From: Arthrobacter ramosus
GTDB taxonomy: Bacteria; Actinomycetota; Actinomycetes; Actinomycetales; Micrococcaceae
Reading direction: 5' to 3'
Assembly: GCF_039535095.1 (NCBI RefSeq)
Contig: NZ_BAAAWN010000001.1
Span: 1,922,001 to 1,986,000, forward strand
Length of the DNA stretch: 64,000 nt
This document shows positions 38,531-47,548 of the stretch, in pieces. The notes under the pieces were generated by a model. It had not been told where the DNA came from. It did not search any database and saw only the letters and a list, made by a program, of their open reading frames with translations. A program made the position numbers and the translations under genes. The number at the start of each line of letters is the position of its first letter. Within the stretch, counting starts at the first letter, position 1.

Positions 38531-39757
38531 ATGACTTCTCACACCCTCAACGAACTGATCGCTGAAGGTGTCCGCGGGCGGTACATTCTTGTCAGAAGTG
38601 ACCTGAATGTGCCGCTCGACGGCTCTACAGTGACCGACGACGGCCGCATCAAGGCCTCTCTCCCGGTCATCGAAAAGCTCTCGGACGCCGGTGCCCGCGT
38701 GCTCGTCACAGCCCACCTGGGACGCCCCAAGGGCTCTCCCGAGGCCAAGTATTCGCTTAAGCCCGCAGTAGTGCGGCTGGCGGAGCTCGCCCCATTCAAG
38801 GTCCAGCTCGCGGAAGACACCGTTGGTGAGTCCGCCAAGGAGCTTGCCGGGTCGCTGGGCGACGGAGACGTCCTCGTCCTGGAGAACGTCCGCTTCGACG
38901 CCCGCGAAACCAGCAAGGACGACGCCGAGCGCGGCGCCTTCGCCGATGATCTCGTGGCGCTGACCGGTGACAACGGTGCCTTCGTGGATGACGCCTTCGG
39001 TGCCGTCCACCGCAAGCACGCCAGCGTGTACGACGTCGCCACCCGGCTTCCTTCCTACCAGGGGGACCTCGTCCACACCGAGGTGGAGGTTCTGCGCAAA
39101 CTCACCACGGATACCCAGCGCCCCTACGTCGTGGTTCTCGGCGGCTCCAAGGTCTCGGACAAGCTCGCCGTGATCGACAACCTCCTGGGCAAGGCTGACA
39201 CCATCCTCGTCGGGGGCGGAATGCTCTTCACCTTCCTCGCAGCGGTTGGTCACAAGGTCGCAGGCAGCTTGCTTGAAGCTGACCAGATCCCCGTGGTCCA
39301 GGACTACCTCAAGCGCGCTTCCGACGCCGGTACCGCCTTCGTCATCCCGACCGACGTCGTGGTAGCCAGCCGCTTCGCCGCTGACGCTGAACACGAAGTG
39401 GTCGCCGCGGACGCGATCGAGGACAGCGCATTCGGTGCTTCCGGCATTGGCCTGGACATCGGGCCGGTATCCGCAGCGGCTTTCGCTGAGCAGATCAAGG
39501 CCGCCAAGACCGTGTTCTGGAACGGCCCCATGGGCGTCTTTGAATTCGAGGCCTTCTCGGACGGCACCCGTGCCATTGCCCAGGCTTTGACCGAGACGAC
39601 GGCATTCACTGTGGTGGGCGGCGGCGACTCCGCCGCGGCCGTCCGGACCCTCGGCTTTGAGGACTCCCAGTTCGGACACATTTCCACCGGCGGCGGCGCC
39701 AGCCTGGAATACCTTGAAGGCAAGGATCTTCCCGGCCTGAGCGTTCTGGACCGCTAA
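38531..39757 (+). CDS. pgk: phosphoglycerate kinase
   Basis: A 408-residue enzyme making ATP from 1,3-bisphosphoglycerate. The substrate-binding start [15 protein letters not shown] and [13 protein letters not shown], the central [19 protein letters not shown], and the nucleotide-binding [13 protein letters not shown] and [11 protein letters not shown] near the end are intact. It starts 9 bp after the gapA stop, so they are co-transcribed. A hairpin separates it from tpiA. Confidence 0.97.
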   Translation: MTSHTLNELIAEGVRGRYILVRSDLNVPLDGSTVTDDGRIKASLPVIEKLSDAGARVLVTAHLGRPKGSPEAKYSLKPAVVRLAELAPFKVQLAEDTVGESAKELAGSLGDGDVLVLENVRFDARETSKDDAERGAFADDLVALTGDNGAFVDDAFGAVHRKHASVYDVATRLPSYQGDLVHTEVEVLRKLTTDTQRPYVVVLGGSKVSDKLAVIDNLLGKADTILVGGGMLFTFLAAVGHKVAGSLLEADQIPVVQDYLKRASDAGTAFVIPTDVVVASRFAADAEHEVVAADAIEDSAFGASGIGLDIGPVSAAAFAEQIKAAKTVFWNGPMGVFEFEAFSDGTRAIAQALTETTAFTVVGGGDSAAAVRTLGFEDSQFGHISTGGGASLEYLEGKDLPGLSVLDR

Positions 39758-39766
39758 GGCTACACG

Positions 39767-39808
39767 GCCGGCGGGGCGCCCTTCCTGGAAGGAAAACGCC
39801 CCGCCGGC
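39767..39808 (+). terminator. hairpin between pgk and tpiA
   Basis: GCCGGCGGGGCG at 39767-39778 pairs with CGCCCCGCCGGC at 39797-39808, enclosing a smaller CTTCC/GGAAG stem. No T-tract follows. It may be a processing or attenuation site that sets tpiA apart from gapA-pgk. Confidence 0.6.
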
Positions 39809-39839
39809 TTCCCTATCTCAACGCATCTTTGGAGCACAC

Positions 39840-40655
39840 GTGACAACTTCTGCCAACGGAAACTTCATCCGCACGCCCTTCATTGCCGGCAACTGGAAGA
39901 TGAACATGGACCACGTCCAGGGCATCACCTTGCTGCAGAAGCTGGCATGGACCCTCTCCGACGCCAAGCATGATTACAGCCGGGTGGAGGTTTCGGTCTT
40001 CCCGCCGTTTACCGACCTCCGCGGTGTGCAGACCCTCGTTCAGGGCGACGAGCTGCACGTCGTCTACGGCGGACAGGACCTTTCGCAGTTCGACTCCGGA
40101 GCTTACACCGGCGATATCTCCGGCCAGTTCCTCAACAAGCTCGGTTGCGCCTATGTCCTGGTGGGCCACAGCGAACGCCGCACCATCCACAACGAGGACG
40201 ACCAGGTCCTCAACGCGAAGGTCAAAGCCGCTTTCCGCCACGACGTCACGCCGGTCCTGTGTGTCGGCGAGGGCCTTGAGGTCCGCCAGGCCGGCACCCA
40301 CGTGGAGCACACGCTGGCCCAGTTGCGCGCCGGCGTCGAAGGCCTGACCGCAGATCAAGCAAGCGAACTGGTTGTCGCCTACGAGCCTGTCTGGGCCATC
40401 GGGACGGGCGAAGTCGCGGGTCCCGAAGACGCGCAGGAGATGTGCGCCGCGATCCGTTCGGAGCTCGCATCCTTGTTCGACGATGCAGTGGCTGCAAAGA
40501 CCCGCCTCCTCTACGGCGGTTCGGTCAAGGCCAACAATGCGGCAGCGATCATGGCCGAAAGCGACGTCGACGGTCTGCTGGTGGGTGGCGCGAGCCTGGA
40601 CCCCGCCGAGTTTGCTAACATTGTCAGGTTCGAGAGCCACCTCAGCGCGGCTTAG
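39840..40655 (+). CDS. tpiA: triosephosphate isomerase
   Basis: A 271-residue TIM barrel that interconverts dihydroxyacetone phosphate and glyceraldehyde 3-phosphate. [10 protein letters not shown] supplies the Asn/Lys at the start, [10 protein letters not shown] the catalytic His, [13 protein letters not shown] the catalytic Glu, and [12 protein letters not shown] the phosphate loop. The GTG start at 39840 has TTTGGAG 7-13 nt before it. It is followed by secG after 47 bp. Confidence 0.97.
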   Translation: MTTSANGNFIRTPFIAGNWKMNMDHVQGITLLQKLAWTLSDAKHDYSRVEVSVFPPFTDLRGVQTLVQGDELHVVYGGQDLSQFDSGAYTGDISGQFLNKLGCAYVLVGHSERRTIHNEDDQVLNAKVKAAFRHDVTPVLCVGEGLEVRQAGTHVEHTLAQLRAGVEGLTADQASELVVAYEPVWAIGTGEVAGPEDAQEMCAAIRSELASLFDDAVAAKTRLLYGGSVKANNAAAIMAESDVDGLLVGGASLDPAEFANIVRFESHLSAA

Positions 40656-40702
40656 TCCGTTTTAGGTTCCGCTCCCGTTTTCCGTTCTTCTGAAAGGCCG
40701 TC

Positions 40703-40960
40703 GTGGACGTTCTTCAAGTCATTCTGCAGATTCTGCTGGGCATTACCAGCCTTCTGCTGACGCTGCTCATCCTCCTCCACAAGGGGCGTGGCGGCGGGTT
40801 GTCCGATATGTTTGGCGGTGGCATGAGCTCAGGATTGAGTTCATCAGGTGTCGCAGAGCGAAACCTCAACCGCTTCACCATCGTCTTGGGCTGCACTTGG
40901 GGCGTCGTGATCATTGGACTTGGCCTCATCATGCGTTTCACCACAGGCGGAGACTCCTAG
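40703..40960 (+). CDS. secG: protein translocase subunit SecG
   Basis: An 85-residue membrane protein of the SecYEG channel. It has two hydrophobic helices (about residues 3-23 and 58-78) with the typical Gly-rich loop HKGRGGGLSDMFGGG between them. GAAAGG lies before the GTG start. Its place after tpiA is conserved in actinobacteria. Confidence 0.93.
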   Translation: MDVLQVILQILLGITSLLLTLLILLHKGRGGGLSDMFGGGMSSGLSSSGVAERNLNRFTIVLGCTWGVVIIGLGLIMRFTTGGDS

Positions 40961-41002
40961 CACTGCCGCCGTCGGAGCCTCGCACTCGAGGTGTCCTCTC
41001 AT

Positions 41003-41038
41003 TAGACTAGGCTGCATGGCCTTCACCGCCATGCAGCC
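41003..41038 (+). promoter_or_regulatory. promoter and 11-bp hairpin ahead of rbpA
   Basis: TAGACT at 41003-41008 is a -10-like box. GGCTGCATGGC at 41010-41020 pairs perfectly with GCCATGCAGCC at 41028-41038 around a 7-nt loop. Thus either the hairpin ends the secG transcript, or it is at the very 5' end of the rbpA mRNA and covers the start codon of a short upstream frame. Confidence 0.5.
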
Positions 41039-41105
41039 GAACTCTCAAGGGGATCGACGATGGTTCATGGTACTTCTGGATTCCGGGGCACACGGGCCGG
41101 CGTAA
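41016..41105 (+). CDS. possible leaderless upstream ORF (29 codons) overlapping rbpA
   Basis: An ATG 7 nt after the TAGACT box opens a 29-residue frame that runs 46 bp into rbpA in another frame. Its product MAFTAMQPNSQGDRRW... resembles no known protein. If the mRNA begins near 41015, ribosomes could start here and affect rbpA initiation at 41060. Purely positional evidence. Confidence 0.25.
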   Translation: MAFTAMQPNSQGDRRWFMVLLDSGAHGPA

Positions 41106-41455
41106 CAGCTGGATCGGCCCCGAGAAACCAACCCGACTCTGTAGTTGGCGAAAGCTTGCCGCGTATTCGTGTTCCCTATTGGTGCGCCAAGGGACATGAA
41201 ACGCGGCTTGTTTTCGTTAAGCTCCCCGAAGATCAAATCCCGATCCGATGGGACTGCCCGAAATGTGGCCTGGTCGCCGTCCGCGATCAGGGCGAGGCCA
41301 CCATGGAACGTGCGGACGAAGAAGTCTTCAAGAGCCACCTGGACTACGTTAAAGAAAGACGCTCCAGCCAGGACGCGGAAATTGTCCTGGCCGGAGCGCT
41401 CAAGCGGCTACGCGCCCGCGGGGTCCTTACGGATGAGCTGCTGGGGGACACGTGA
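41060..41455 (+). CDS. rbpA: RNA polymerase-binding protein RbpA
   Basis: A 131-residue actinobacterial transcription factor that binds RNA polymerase and the housekeeping sigma factor and stabilises open complexes. The core YWCAKGHETRLVF (residues about 40-52) and WDCPKCG carry the zinc-site Cys/His residues, and LDYVKERRSSQDAEIVLAGALKRLR is the sigma-interacting helix. AAGGGGA lies 6 nt before the ATG. The last 48 bp overlap the convergent pgl gene. Confidence 0.95.
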   Translation: MVHGTSGFRGTRAGVTAGSAPRNQPDSVVGESLPRIRVPYWCAKGHETRLVFVKLPEDQIPIRWDCPKCGLVAVRDQGEATMERADEEVFKSHLDYVKERRSSQDAEIVLAGALKRLRARGVLTDELLGDT

Positions 41456-42238
41456 GGCTGCATTCTCATCGATAAGCCATAGGGTCCTCGAGCGGCCACT
41501 AGGTCCGGAGGCGGGAACCTGGACCGGGTTGGCCCCGGCGAGGGCGAGTCCCACGGCACCGGCCTTGTCCTCGCCTGCCACAACCATCCAGATTTCCTGG
41601 GCGGAGTTGATGGCGGGCAAGGTCAGCGAAATCCTCGACGGCGGTGGTTTGGGGGAGTTCTCGACCCCCACGACCGTGCGGTCCTTCACGCGGATACCCG
41701 CCTGCTCCGGGAAGAGCGAGGCAATGTGCGCATCCGGGCCGACACCGAGCAGCAGGATGTCGAAACGAGGCAACTCGCCGGCCTCCTCGGGACGATTGTC
41801 CGAAGTGTCCGCGGCGTGCTCGGCTTCCGCAGCAGCCTTGAGGCGGGCCGCGTAGTCCGCTGCGGCCTCGTCCGCGGTGGCGAACTCATCCGATGAACCC
41901 GGTTCGTGCACGCGGTCCGGGTCCACCGGCAGGCTGGAGAGCAGTGCCTCACGCGCCTGTACGGTGTTGCGGTCCGTGCTGTGCTTGCCAACGAAGCGCT
42001 CGTCACCCCACCAGAAGTTCACCCGGGACCAGTCAACGGCGGGCGCCGCAGGCGAGTCGGCAACCGCTCTCAGGGTGCCGATGCCCACGGTTCCTCCGGT
42101 GAGGACCACCGTGGCTTCGCCGTGCTTGTCCTGGACGTCCACCAGCTTGGTAATGAGCCGTGCTGCGATCGCGGCCATAAGGACGGCGGAATCGGGATGG
42201 ATGCTTACTCTTGGGTCAGCGCTCACTGGGACGGTCAC
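41408..42238 (-). CDS. pgl: 6-phosphogluconolactonase
   Basis: A 276-residue enzyme hydrolysing 6-phosphogluconolactone, the second pentose-phosphate step. Motifs: VVLTGGTVGIGTLRAV, VNFWWGDERFVGKHSTDRN and DILLLGVGPDAHIASLFPE. The start overlaps the opcA stop by 4 bp. It is the last gene of the operon and reads 48 bp into rbpA from the other side. Confidence 0.94.
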   Translation of the reverse strand: MTVPVSADPRVSIHPDSAVLMAAIAARLITKLVDVQDKHGEATVVLTGGTVGIGTLRAVADSPAAPAVDWSRVNFWWGDERFVGKHSTDRNTVQAREALLSSLPVDPDRVHEPGSSDEFATADEAAADYAARLKAAAEAEHAADTSDNRPEEAGELPRFDILLLGVGPDAHIASLFPEQAGIRVKDRTVVGVENSPKPPPSRISLTLPAINSAQEIWMVVAGEDKAGAVGLALAGANPVQVPASGPSGRSRTLWLIDENAASRVPQQLIRKDPAGA

Positions 42239-43158
42239 TCCTTGCTATTGGTTCGGGGCAGTCCCATAGTAATCACTTCTCCGAAGACATCGTCCGGATC
42301 AAGTCGGCGCAGTTCTTCGGCGAGGCAGTCCCGCAGGCTGCGGCGCGGCAGTGAAATCCGCTGGGCGGGCTGGCCCGGCTGGGTCAGTTCCGCGATGGTC
42401 AGACCGGGACGGACCAGCTGGACGTCGCCGGTGGCGCGGCTCAGCCGCACCCTGCGGATGCCTGTTCCTGCCGGGTCGGCGACGATCTGGACCGGTGCGT
42501 CGAGGAACAGGGTGAGCCAGGCGGCCAGCAGCAGGGTGCTGGGCGAGTCCGAAGCGCCCTCGACGGCGATGGCCGTGACGGGCGACTCGTCGACCTGGTC
42601 CAGTGCTGCCGCGAGCTGCAGGCGCCAGTTGGTCAGGCGTGTCCAGGCGAGGTCGGTGTCGCCTGCCCGGTACGTTTTCCGGATCCGGGCCAGCGCTGCT
42701 GCGGGGTCGGCCTCGTTGGCGGAGTCCGTGATGCGGCGGTGTGCGATGCGTCCGATGGAGGTCTCGCAGGCGTTCTCGGGTGCTCCATGCGGCCACCAGG
42801 CCACGATCGGCGCGTCCGGCAGCAGCAGTGCCGCGACGAGGGATTCGCTCTCCTTGGCGAGCTCACCGTAGCCGCGCAGCACGATCACCTCTGATGCGCC
42901 AGCGTCGCCGCCCACCCGGATCTGGGCGTCGAGGCGGTTGGGCGCTTCGCTGCCGGCGTCCGCGAGGACGATAATGCGGCAGGGGTGTTCGCGGCTGGCC
43001 TCGTTGGCTGCCTCGATGGCTTCTTCCTCGAGACCGGACTTGGTGACGACGACAAGGGTCAGGACGCGTCCGAGGGCGATCACGCCTCCCTGCTCGCGCA
43101 GGGAGGTGATCTTCTTGGAGATCTTGGAGGTGGTGGTGTCGGGAAGATCTACGATCAT
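42235..43158 (-). CDS. opcA: glucose-6-phosphate dehydrogenase assembly protein OpcA
   Basis: A 307-residue protein that in cyanobacteria and actinobacteria assembles or activates glucose-6-phosphate dehydrogenase. It begins MIVDLPDTTTSKISKKITSL, with HPCRIIVLAD near residue 75 and LPDAPIVAWWPHGAPEN near 130, all typical. ATGA overlap with the zwf stop indicates tight coupling to its partner enzyme. Confidence 0.93.
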   Translation of the reverse strand: MIVDLPDTTTSKISKKITSLREQGGVIALGRVLTLVVVTKSGLEEEAIEAANEASREHPCRIIVLADAGSEAPNRLDAQIRVGGDAGASEVIVLRGYGELAKESESLVAALLLPDAPIVAWWPHGAPENACETSIGRIAHRRITDSANEADPAAALARIRKTYRAGDTDLAWTRLTNWRLQLAAALDQVDESPVTAIAVEGASDSPSTLLLAAWLTLFLDAPVQIVADPAGTGIRRVRLSRATGDVQLVRPGLTIAELTQPGQPAQRISLPRRSLRDCLAEELRRLDPDDVFGEVITMGLPRTNSKE

Positions 43159-44720
43159 GGCCTTCTCCAGGTTCGTCCGTCGCGGGCAAGCAGCTCGTCG
43201 GCAGAGGCCGGGCCCCAGCTGCCGGGAGCGTAAGGTTCGGGCTGTTCGTCGAGTCCGGCCCAGTATTCCTCGAAGGGGTCCAGGATCTTCCAGGACTCCT
43301 CGACTTCCTGGTGCCGCGGGAAGAGCGGGGGCTCGCCCAGCAGCACGTCCAGGATGAGGCGTTCGTAGGCCTCGGGGCTGGACTCGGTAAACGAGTGTCC
43401 GTAGCCGAAGTCCATGGTGACGTCCCGGACTTCCATCTGCGTGCCCGGGACCTTGGAACCGAAGCGGATGGTGGCTCCCTCGTCGGGCTGGACCCGGATG
43501 ACCACGGCGTTCTGGCCGAAGTCATCCTCGCCGTGGCCGCGGAAGAGCAGGTTGGGTGCCCGCTTGAACACCACCGCGATTTCCGTGACGCGCCGGCCAA
43601 GCCGTTTGCCGGCCCTCAGGTAGAACGGCGCCCCGGCCCAGCGCCGGGTGTTGATGTCCAGGCGGATGGCCGCAAAGGTTTCCGTCTTCGAATCGGCCGG
43701 AATGCCTTCTTCCTCAAGGTAGCCCTGCACCAGTTCCCCGCCCTGCCAGCCGCCGGTGAACTGCCCGCGTGCCGAGTGGGTGGAGAGGTCTTCGGGGAGC
43801 CTGACCGCTGCCAGGACCTTTTCCTTTTCGGCACGCAGGTCATCGGCGTTGAAGGAGATGGGCTCCTCCATGGCCGTCAGGGCCAGCAGCTGCAGCAGGT
43901 GGTTCTGGATGACGTCGCGGGCCGCACCGACGCCGTCGTAGTATCCCGCACGGCCGCCGGTGCCGATGTCCTCGGCCATGGTGATCTGGACGTGGTCGAC
44001 GTAGTTGGCGTTCCACAAGGGCTCGAACAGCTGGTTGGCGAAGCGCAGCGCCAGGATGTTCTGCACCGTCTCCTTGCCGAGGTAGTGGTCGATGCGGAAG
44101 ACCGCGTCCGGCGGGAAGACGGACTCGACGATGTCGTTGAGCTTGCGCGCGGACGCCAGGTCGTGGCCGAAGGGCTTCTCGATGACCACCCGGCGCCATT
44201 GGCCGTCGCCGGCCTGCGCGAGCCCGTGCTTGGAGAGCTGTTGGCAGACCTGCTCGAAGGCCTTGGGCGGAATGGACAAGTAGAAACCGTGATTCCCGCG
44301 CGTGCCGCGGGTCTCGTCCAGTTCGTCAAGGGTGGCGCTGAGGCGCTTGAACGCCTGGTCGTCGTCGAACTCTCCCTGGACAAAGCGGATGCCCTCGGAG
44401 AGCTGGTTCCAGACGGCGTCGTCGAACGGGGTGCGGGAGTGCGCCTTGACGTTCTCCTTGACCTCGTCCGCGAAGTCCTCGTTGCTCCAGTCCCGCCGGC
44501 CGAAGCCGACGAGCGCGAAGCTCGGCGGCAACAGCCCACGGTTGGCGAGGTCGTAGACCGCCGGCATGAGTTTCTTACGGGCAAGGTCACCGGTGACTCC
44601 GAAGAACACCAATGACGAAGGCCCTGCGATGCGGTTCAGGCGCCGGTCCCGAGGATCCCGGAGGGGATTGCGGCGACTTGCCTTTCCGGTGGACCTGTAA
44701 CCGATTTCAGTTTCTGGCAT
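43155..44720 (-). CDS. zwf: glucose-6-phosphate dehydrogenase
   Basis: A 521-residue enzyme that oxidises glucose 6-phosphate and makes NADPH. The coenzyme site is SLVFFGVTGDLARKKLMPA at about residues 35-53, and the substrate/catalytic site is RIDHYLGKETVQNILALRFAN near 205-226, with the catalytic His in DHYLG. Its N-terminal extension of about 30 residues (RSTGKASRRNPLRDPRDRR) is basic. It follows pgi after 15 bp and overlaps opcA. Confidence 0.97.
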   Translation of the reverse strand: MPETEIGYRSTGKASRRNPLRDPRDRRLNRIAGPSSLVFFGVTGDLARKKLMPAVYDLANRGLLPPSFALVGFGRRDWSNEDFADEVKENVKAHSRTPFDDAVWNQLSEGIRFVQGEFDDDQAFKRLSATLDELDETRGTRGNHGFYLSIPPKAFEQVCQQLSKHGLAQAGDGQWRRVVIEKPFGHDLASARKLNDIVESVFPPDAVFRIDHYLGKETVQNILALRFANQLFEPLWNANYVDHVQITMAEDIGTGGRAGYYDGVGAARDVIQNHLLQLLALTAMEEPISFNADDLRAEKEKVLAAVRLPEDLSTHSARGQFTGGWQGGELVQGYLEEEGIPADSKTETFAAIRLDINTRRWAGAPFYLRAGKRLGRRVTEIAVVFKRAPNLLFRGHGEDDFGQNAVVIRVQPDEGATIRFGSKVPGTQMEVRDVTMDFGYGHSFTESSPEAYERLILDVLLGEPPLFPRHQEVEESWKILDPFEEYWAGLDEQPEPYAPGSWGPASADELLARDGRTWRRP

Positions 44721-44735
44721 GTTTGGGTTTGTGCC

Positions 44736-46367
44736 TTAGCTTTCGAGCGCGCTGGCCTGGCCGGCCAATGCGGCGACGATTTCCTGGAGCTGGGCAACGC
44801 CGGCTCCACGATCCGTGAGGTGCAGCCGCAGGACCGGACGGCCGTGGTTCTCGAGAACCTGGGCATCGCCGGCCGCCTGGGCTGCAATCAGTTGACCGAA
44901 AGTGAACGGGCGTTCCGGGATGGCGATGTCGCCGGTCGCGGAAGCCGTAACCTGCAGGAACGAACCGATGGCCGGTCCGCCCTTGTGGAATTGTCCGGTG
45001 GAGTGCAGGAAGCGCGGACCCCAGCCGAAAGTGACCGGCCGGCCACTGAGGCCGGCGAGCTCGTCGCGGATGCCTTCCAGCTGCGCAAATGCGATCCGGT
45101 CGAAATACGCCTGGACGCTGAGGTAGCCGTCCGTGCCGAGTTCGCCGAGGAGCGCCTTGACGGCGTCGGCGGCCGTTGCCGCGTCGCCGAGCCACGCACC
45201 CCCGCGGACCTCGATTGCGCCGTCCACGAAGTTCGCCGGCGTCGGCTCGGGACGGGCGTCCAAGAGGCCGCGTGCGGCAATCTTGGCTGCCTCGACGTCG
45301 GGCTGGTCAAAGGGGTTGATGCCGAGCAGGCGACCTGCGACCGAGGTGGCGAATTCCCAGACGAACATCTGGGTGGCCAGGCCACCGGCGATGGCGGCTT
45401 CGTTTGCACCGAGTTCGACGTCGGATTCCGCACCGACGAGGCGGATCACCAGGACGTCTTCCGCACCGCTGCTGACCTCGGGTGCGGAAGGACCTGCAAC
45501 AACCGGGAGAACCCCCGTGCCGAGCTTGCCGGTGGACTCGGCGATGAGCTGTTCGGCCCAGTCCGCAAATCCAACGATTCCGGAGCCGTCTTCGACGATG
45601 ACGATCTTGTTGCGCAGCGGGGTGGTTCCGCCGAGCACAGCACCGAGCCGGAGCCCGATGTTTTCGAGGGAGTCCTCGTTGAGGATTTCCGCAGCTTCCT
45701 CGGCCTCATCCAGGAATGCCTGGATGTCGACTCCGGCGAGGCCACTCGGGACCAATCCGAAAGCCGTCAGCGCCGAAAAGCGGCCGCCGACATTCGGGTC
45801 GGCGTTGAAGACGGCACGGTAGCCGGCTTCACGTGAGGCCTTGTCCAGCGGGGAACCGGGATCAGTCACGATGACGATGCGGCTCTTGGCATCGATGCCG
45901 GCCTCGGTGAAGGCCTGCTCGAATACCCGTCGCTGCGAGTCGGTTTCCACGGTGGAGCCTGACTTGGAAGAGACCACGATTGCCGTCTCGGCCAGGCGGT
46001 CCGCGAGGGCAGCACCGACCTGTTCGGGGTCTGTGCTGTCCAGCACGGTCAGCTCGACGCCAGCGGTGCCGGCAATGACCTCGGGAGCAAGTGAAGAGCC
46101 GCCCATGCCACACAGGACAATGCGGGAGACGCCTTCGGCCCGGAGGGCATCCCGGAGTTCCAGGATTCCTTCGACCAAGGGCTGGGAAACGGTTGCCGCT
46201 TCCACCCATCCGAGACGGATGGCCGATTCGGACTCGGCATCCGGACCCCACAGAGTGTGGTCCTTAGCGAAAATCCTCGTGGCAATCCGGTCTTCGACAA
46301 GTGCCGGGATGTGCTGCTCGATGGCCTGCTGCGCAGCACCGCTGGCGTCGTAGCTGAGAGTGCTCAT
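44736..46367 (-). CDS. pgi: glucose-6-phosphate isomerase
   Basis: A 543-residue enzyme interconverting glucose 6-phosphate and fructose 6-phosphate. Landmarks are SRIVLCGMGGSSLAPEVIA, IVVSSKSGSTVETDSQRR, and GRFSALTAFGLVPSGLAGVD, which belong to the SIS-type sugar isomerase fold. The sequence is of the divergent actinobacterial kind. The gene is placed 5 bp after tal, inside the pentose-phosphate operon, whereas M. tuberculosis keeps pgi elsewhere. Confidence 0.93.
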   Translation of the reverse strand: MSTLSYDASGAAQQAIEQHIPALVEDRIATRIFAKDHTLWGPDAESESAIRLGWVEAATVSQPLVEGILELRDALRAEGVSRIVLCGMGGSSLAPEVIAGTAGVELTVLDSTDPEQVGAALADRLAETAIVVSSKSGSTVETDSQRRVFEQAFTEAGIDAKSRIVIVTDPGSPLDKASREAGYRAVFNADPNVGGRFSALTAFGLVPSGLAGVDIQAFLDEAEEAAEILNEDSLENIGLRLGAVLGGTTPLRNKIVIVEDGSGIVGFADWAEQLIAESTGKLGTGVLPVVAGPSAPEVSSGAEDVLVIRLVGAESDVELGANEAAIAGGLATQMFVWEFATSVAGRLLGINPFDQPDVEAAKIAARGLLDARPEPTPANFVDGAIEVRGGAWLGDAATAADAVKALLGELGTDGYLSVQAYFDRIAFAQLEGIRDELAGLSGRPVTFGWGPRFLHSTGQFHKGGPAIGSFLQVTASATGDIAIPERPFTFGQLIAAQAAGDAQVLENHGRPVLRLHLTDRGAGVAQLQEIVAALAGQASALES

Positions 46368-46372
46368 GTGGG

Positions 46373-47491
46373 TTAGGAAGCCTTCCGTGCTGAGGCGAGG
46401 GCACCTTCGACGTCGGCCAGAAGTTCCTTCCAGCTGGCGACGAACTTGTCCAGGCCCTCGGATTCGAGGATTGCGACGACGTCGTTGTAGGAGATGCCCA
46501 GGCCCTCCAGCGCATTGAGGACGCTGTTTGCTTCCTCGTAGGTGCCGGAGACGGTGTCACCCGTGACCACGCCGTGGTCGAACGTGGCGTCGAGGGTCTT
46601 TTCCGGCATGGTGTTGACGACGCCGGCTGCGACCAGTTCGGTCACGTACAGGGTGTCCGGGTAGGCCGGGTCCTTCACGCCGGTCGAAGCCCACAGCGGG
46701 CGCTGGGGGAGCGCGCCGGCCGCGGCCAGGACTGCCCAACGCTCGGTGGAGAACAGCTCTTCGTAGACCTGGTACGCGAGGCGGGCGTTGGCAACGCCGG
46801 CCTTGCCCTTGAGGGCCTTGGCTTCGTCGGTGCCGAGGGCATTGAGGCGCTTGTCGATCTCGGAGTCAACGCGGGAGACGAAGAAGGACGCCACCGAGTG
46901 GATCTTGGAGAGGTCGTGGCCGTTTTCCTTGGCCAGCTCCAGGCCGGACTGGAAAGCGTTGATGACGGCGCGGTAGCGCTCCAGGGAGAAGATCAAGGTC
47001 ACGTTGACGCTGATGCCCTCGGCCAGGGTTGCCGTGATGGCGGCGAGGCCTTCAAGGGTTGCCGGGATCTTGATGTGGACGTTGTCCTTGTTGACCTTCT
47101 TGTACAGGTGCTTGGCCTCGGCGATGGTGCCTTCGGTGTCCCACGCCAGGCGGGGGTCCACCTCGATGGAGACACGGCCGTCGACGCCCTTGCTCGCTGC
47201 TGCGACGGGTGCGAAGAGGTCGCAGGCGTCGGCGACGTCGGTGGTGGTGATCTCGAAGACAGTCTCCTCGACGGACGCCCCCTTGGCGGCCTCTTCGGCA
47301 ATCACTGCGTCGTAGTCGCTGCCGGCGGTGATGGCGGCGTGGAAGATGGACGGGTTGGTGGTGACACCAACCACGTTCTTCTCTTCGATGAGCTTCCGCA
47401 GGCTGCCGCTGGAAAGGCGTTCCCGGGAAAGGTCGTCAAGCCAGATGGACACACCGGCGTCGGAAAGCTGCTGGGTGGGAGTCGTAGTCAT
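46373..47491 (-). CDS. tal: transaldolase
   Basis: A 372-residue enzyme of the non-oxidative pentose-phosphate branch. [14 protein letters not shown] near residue 40, [18 protein letters not shown] near 105, [13 protein letters not shown] with the Schiff-base Lys near 140, and [18 protein letters not shown] near 265 are characteristic. AAGGAG lies 9 nt upstream of the ATG. The gene follows tkt by 57 bp. Confidence 0.96.
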   Translation of the reverse strand: MTTTPTQQLSDAGVSIWLDDLSRERLSSGSLRKLIEEKNVVGVTTNPSIFHAAITAGSDYDAVIAEEAAKGASVEETVFEITTTDVADACDLFAPVAAASKGVDGRVSIEVDPRLAWDTEGTIAEAKHLYKKVNKDNVHIKIPATLEGLAAITATLAEGISVNVTLIFSLERYRAVINAFQSGLELAKENGHDLSKIHSVASFFVSRVDSEIDKRLNALGTDEAKALKGKAGVANARLAYQVYEELFSTERWAVLAAAGALPQRPLWASTGVKDPAYPDTLYVTELVAAGVVNTMPEKTLDATFDHGVVTGDTVSGTYEEANSVLNALEGLGISYNDVVAILESEGLDKFVASWKELLADVEGALASARKAS

Positions 47492-47548
47492 TTCTTTAAT
47501 CTCCTTGGAAATCTGTTCGTTGCTGTCGGATTCGTCTCAGAAGCGTTT

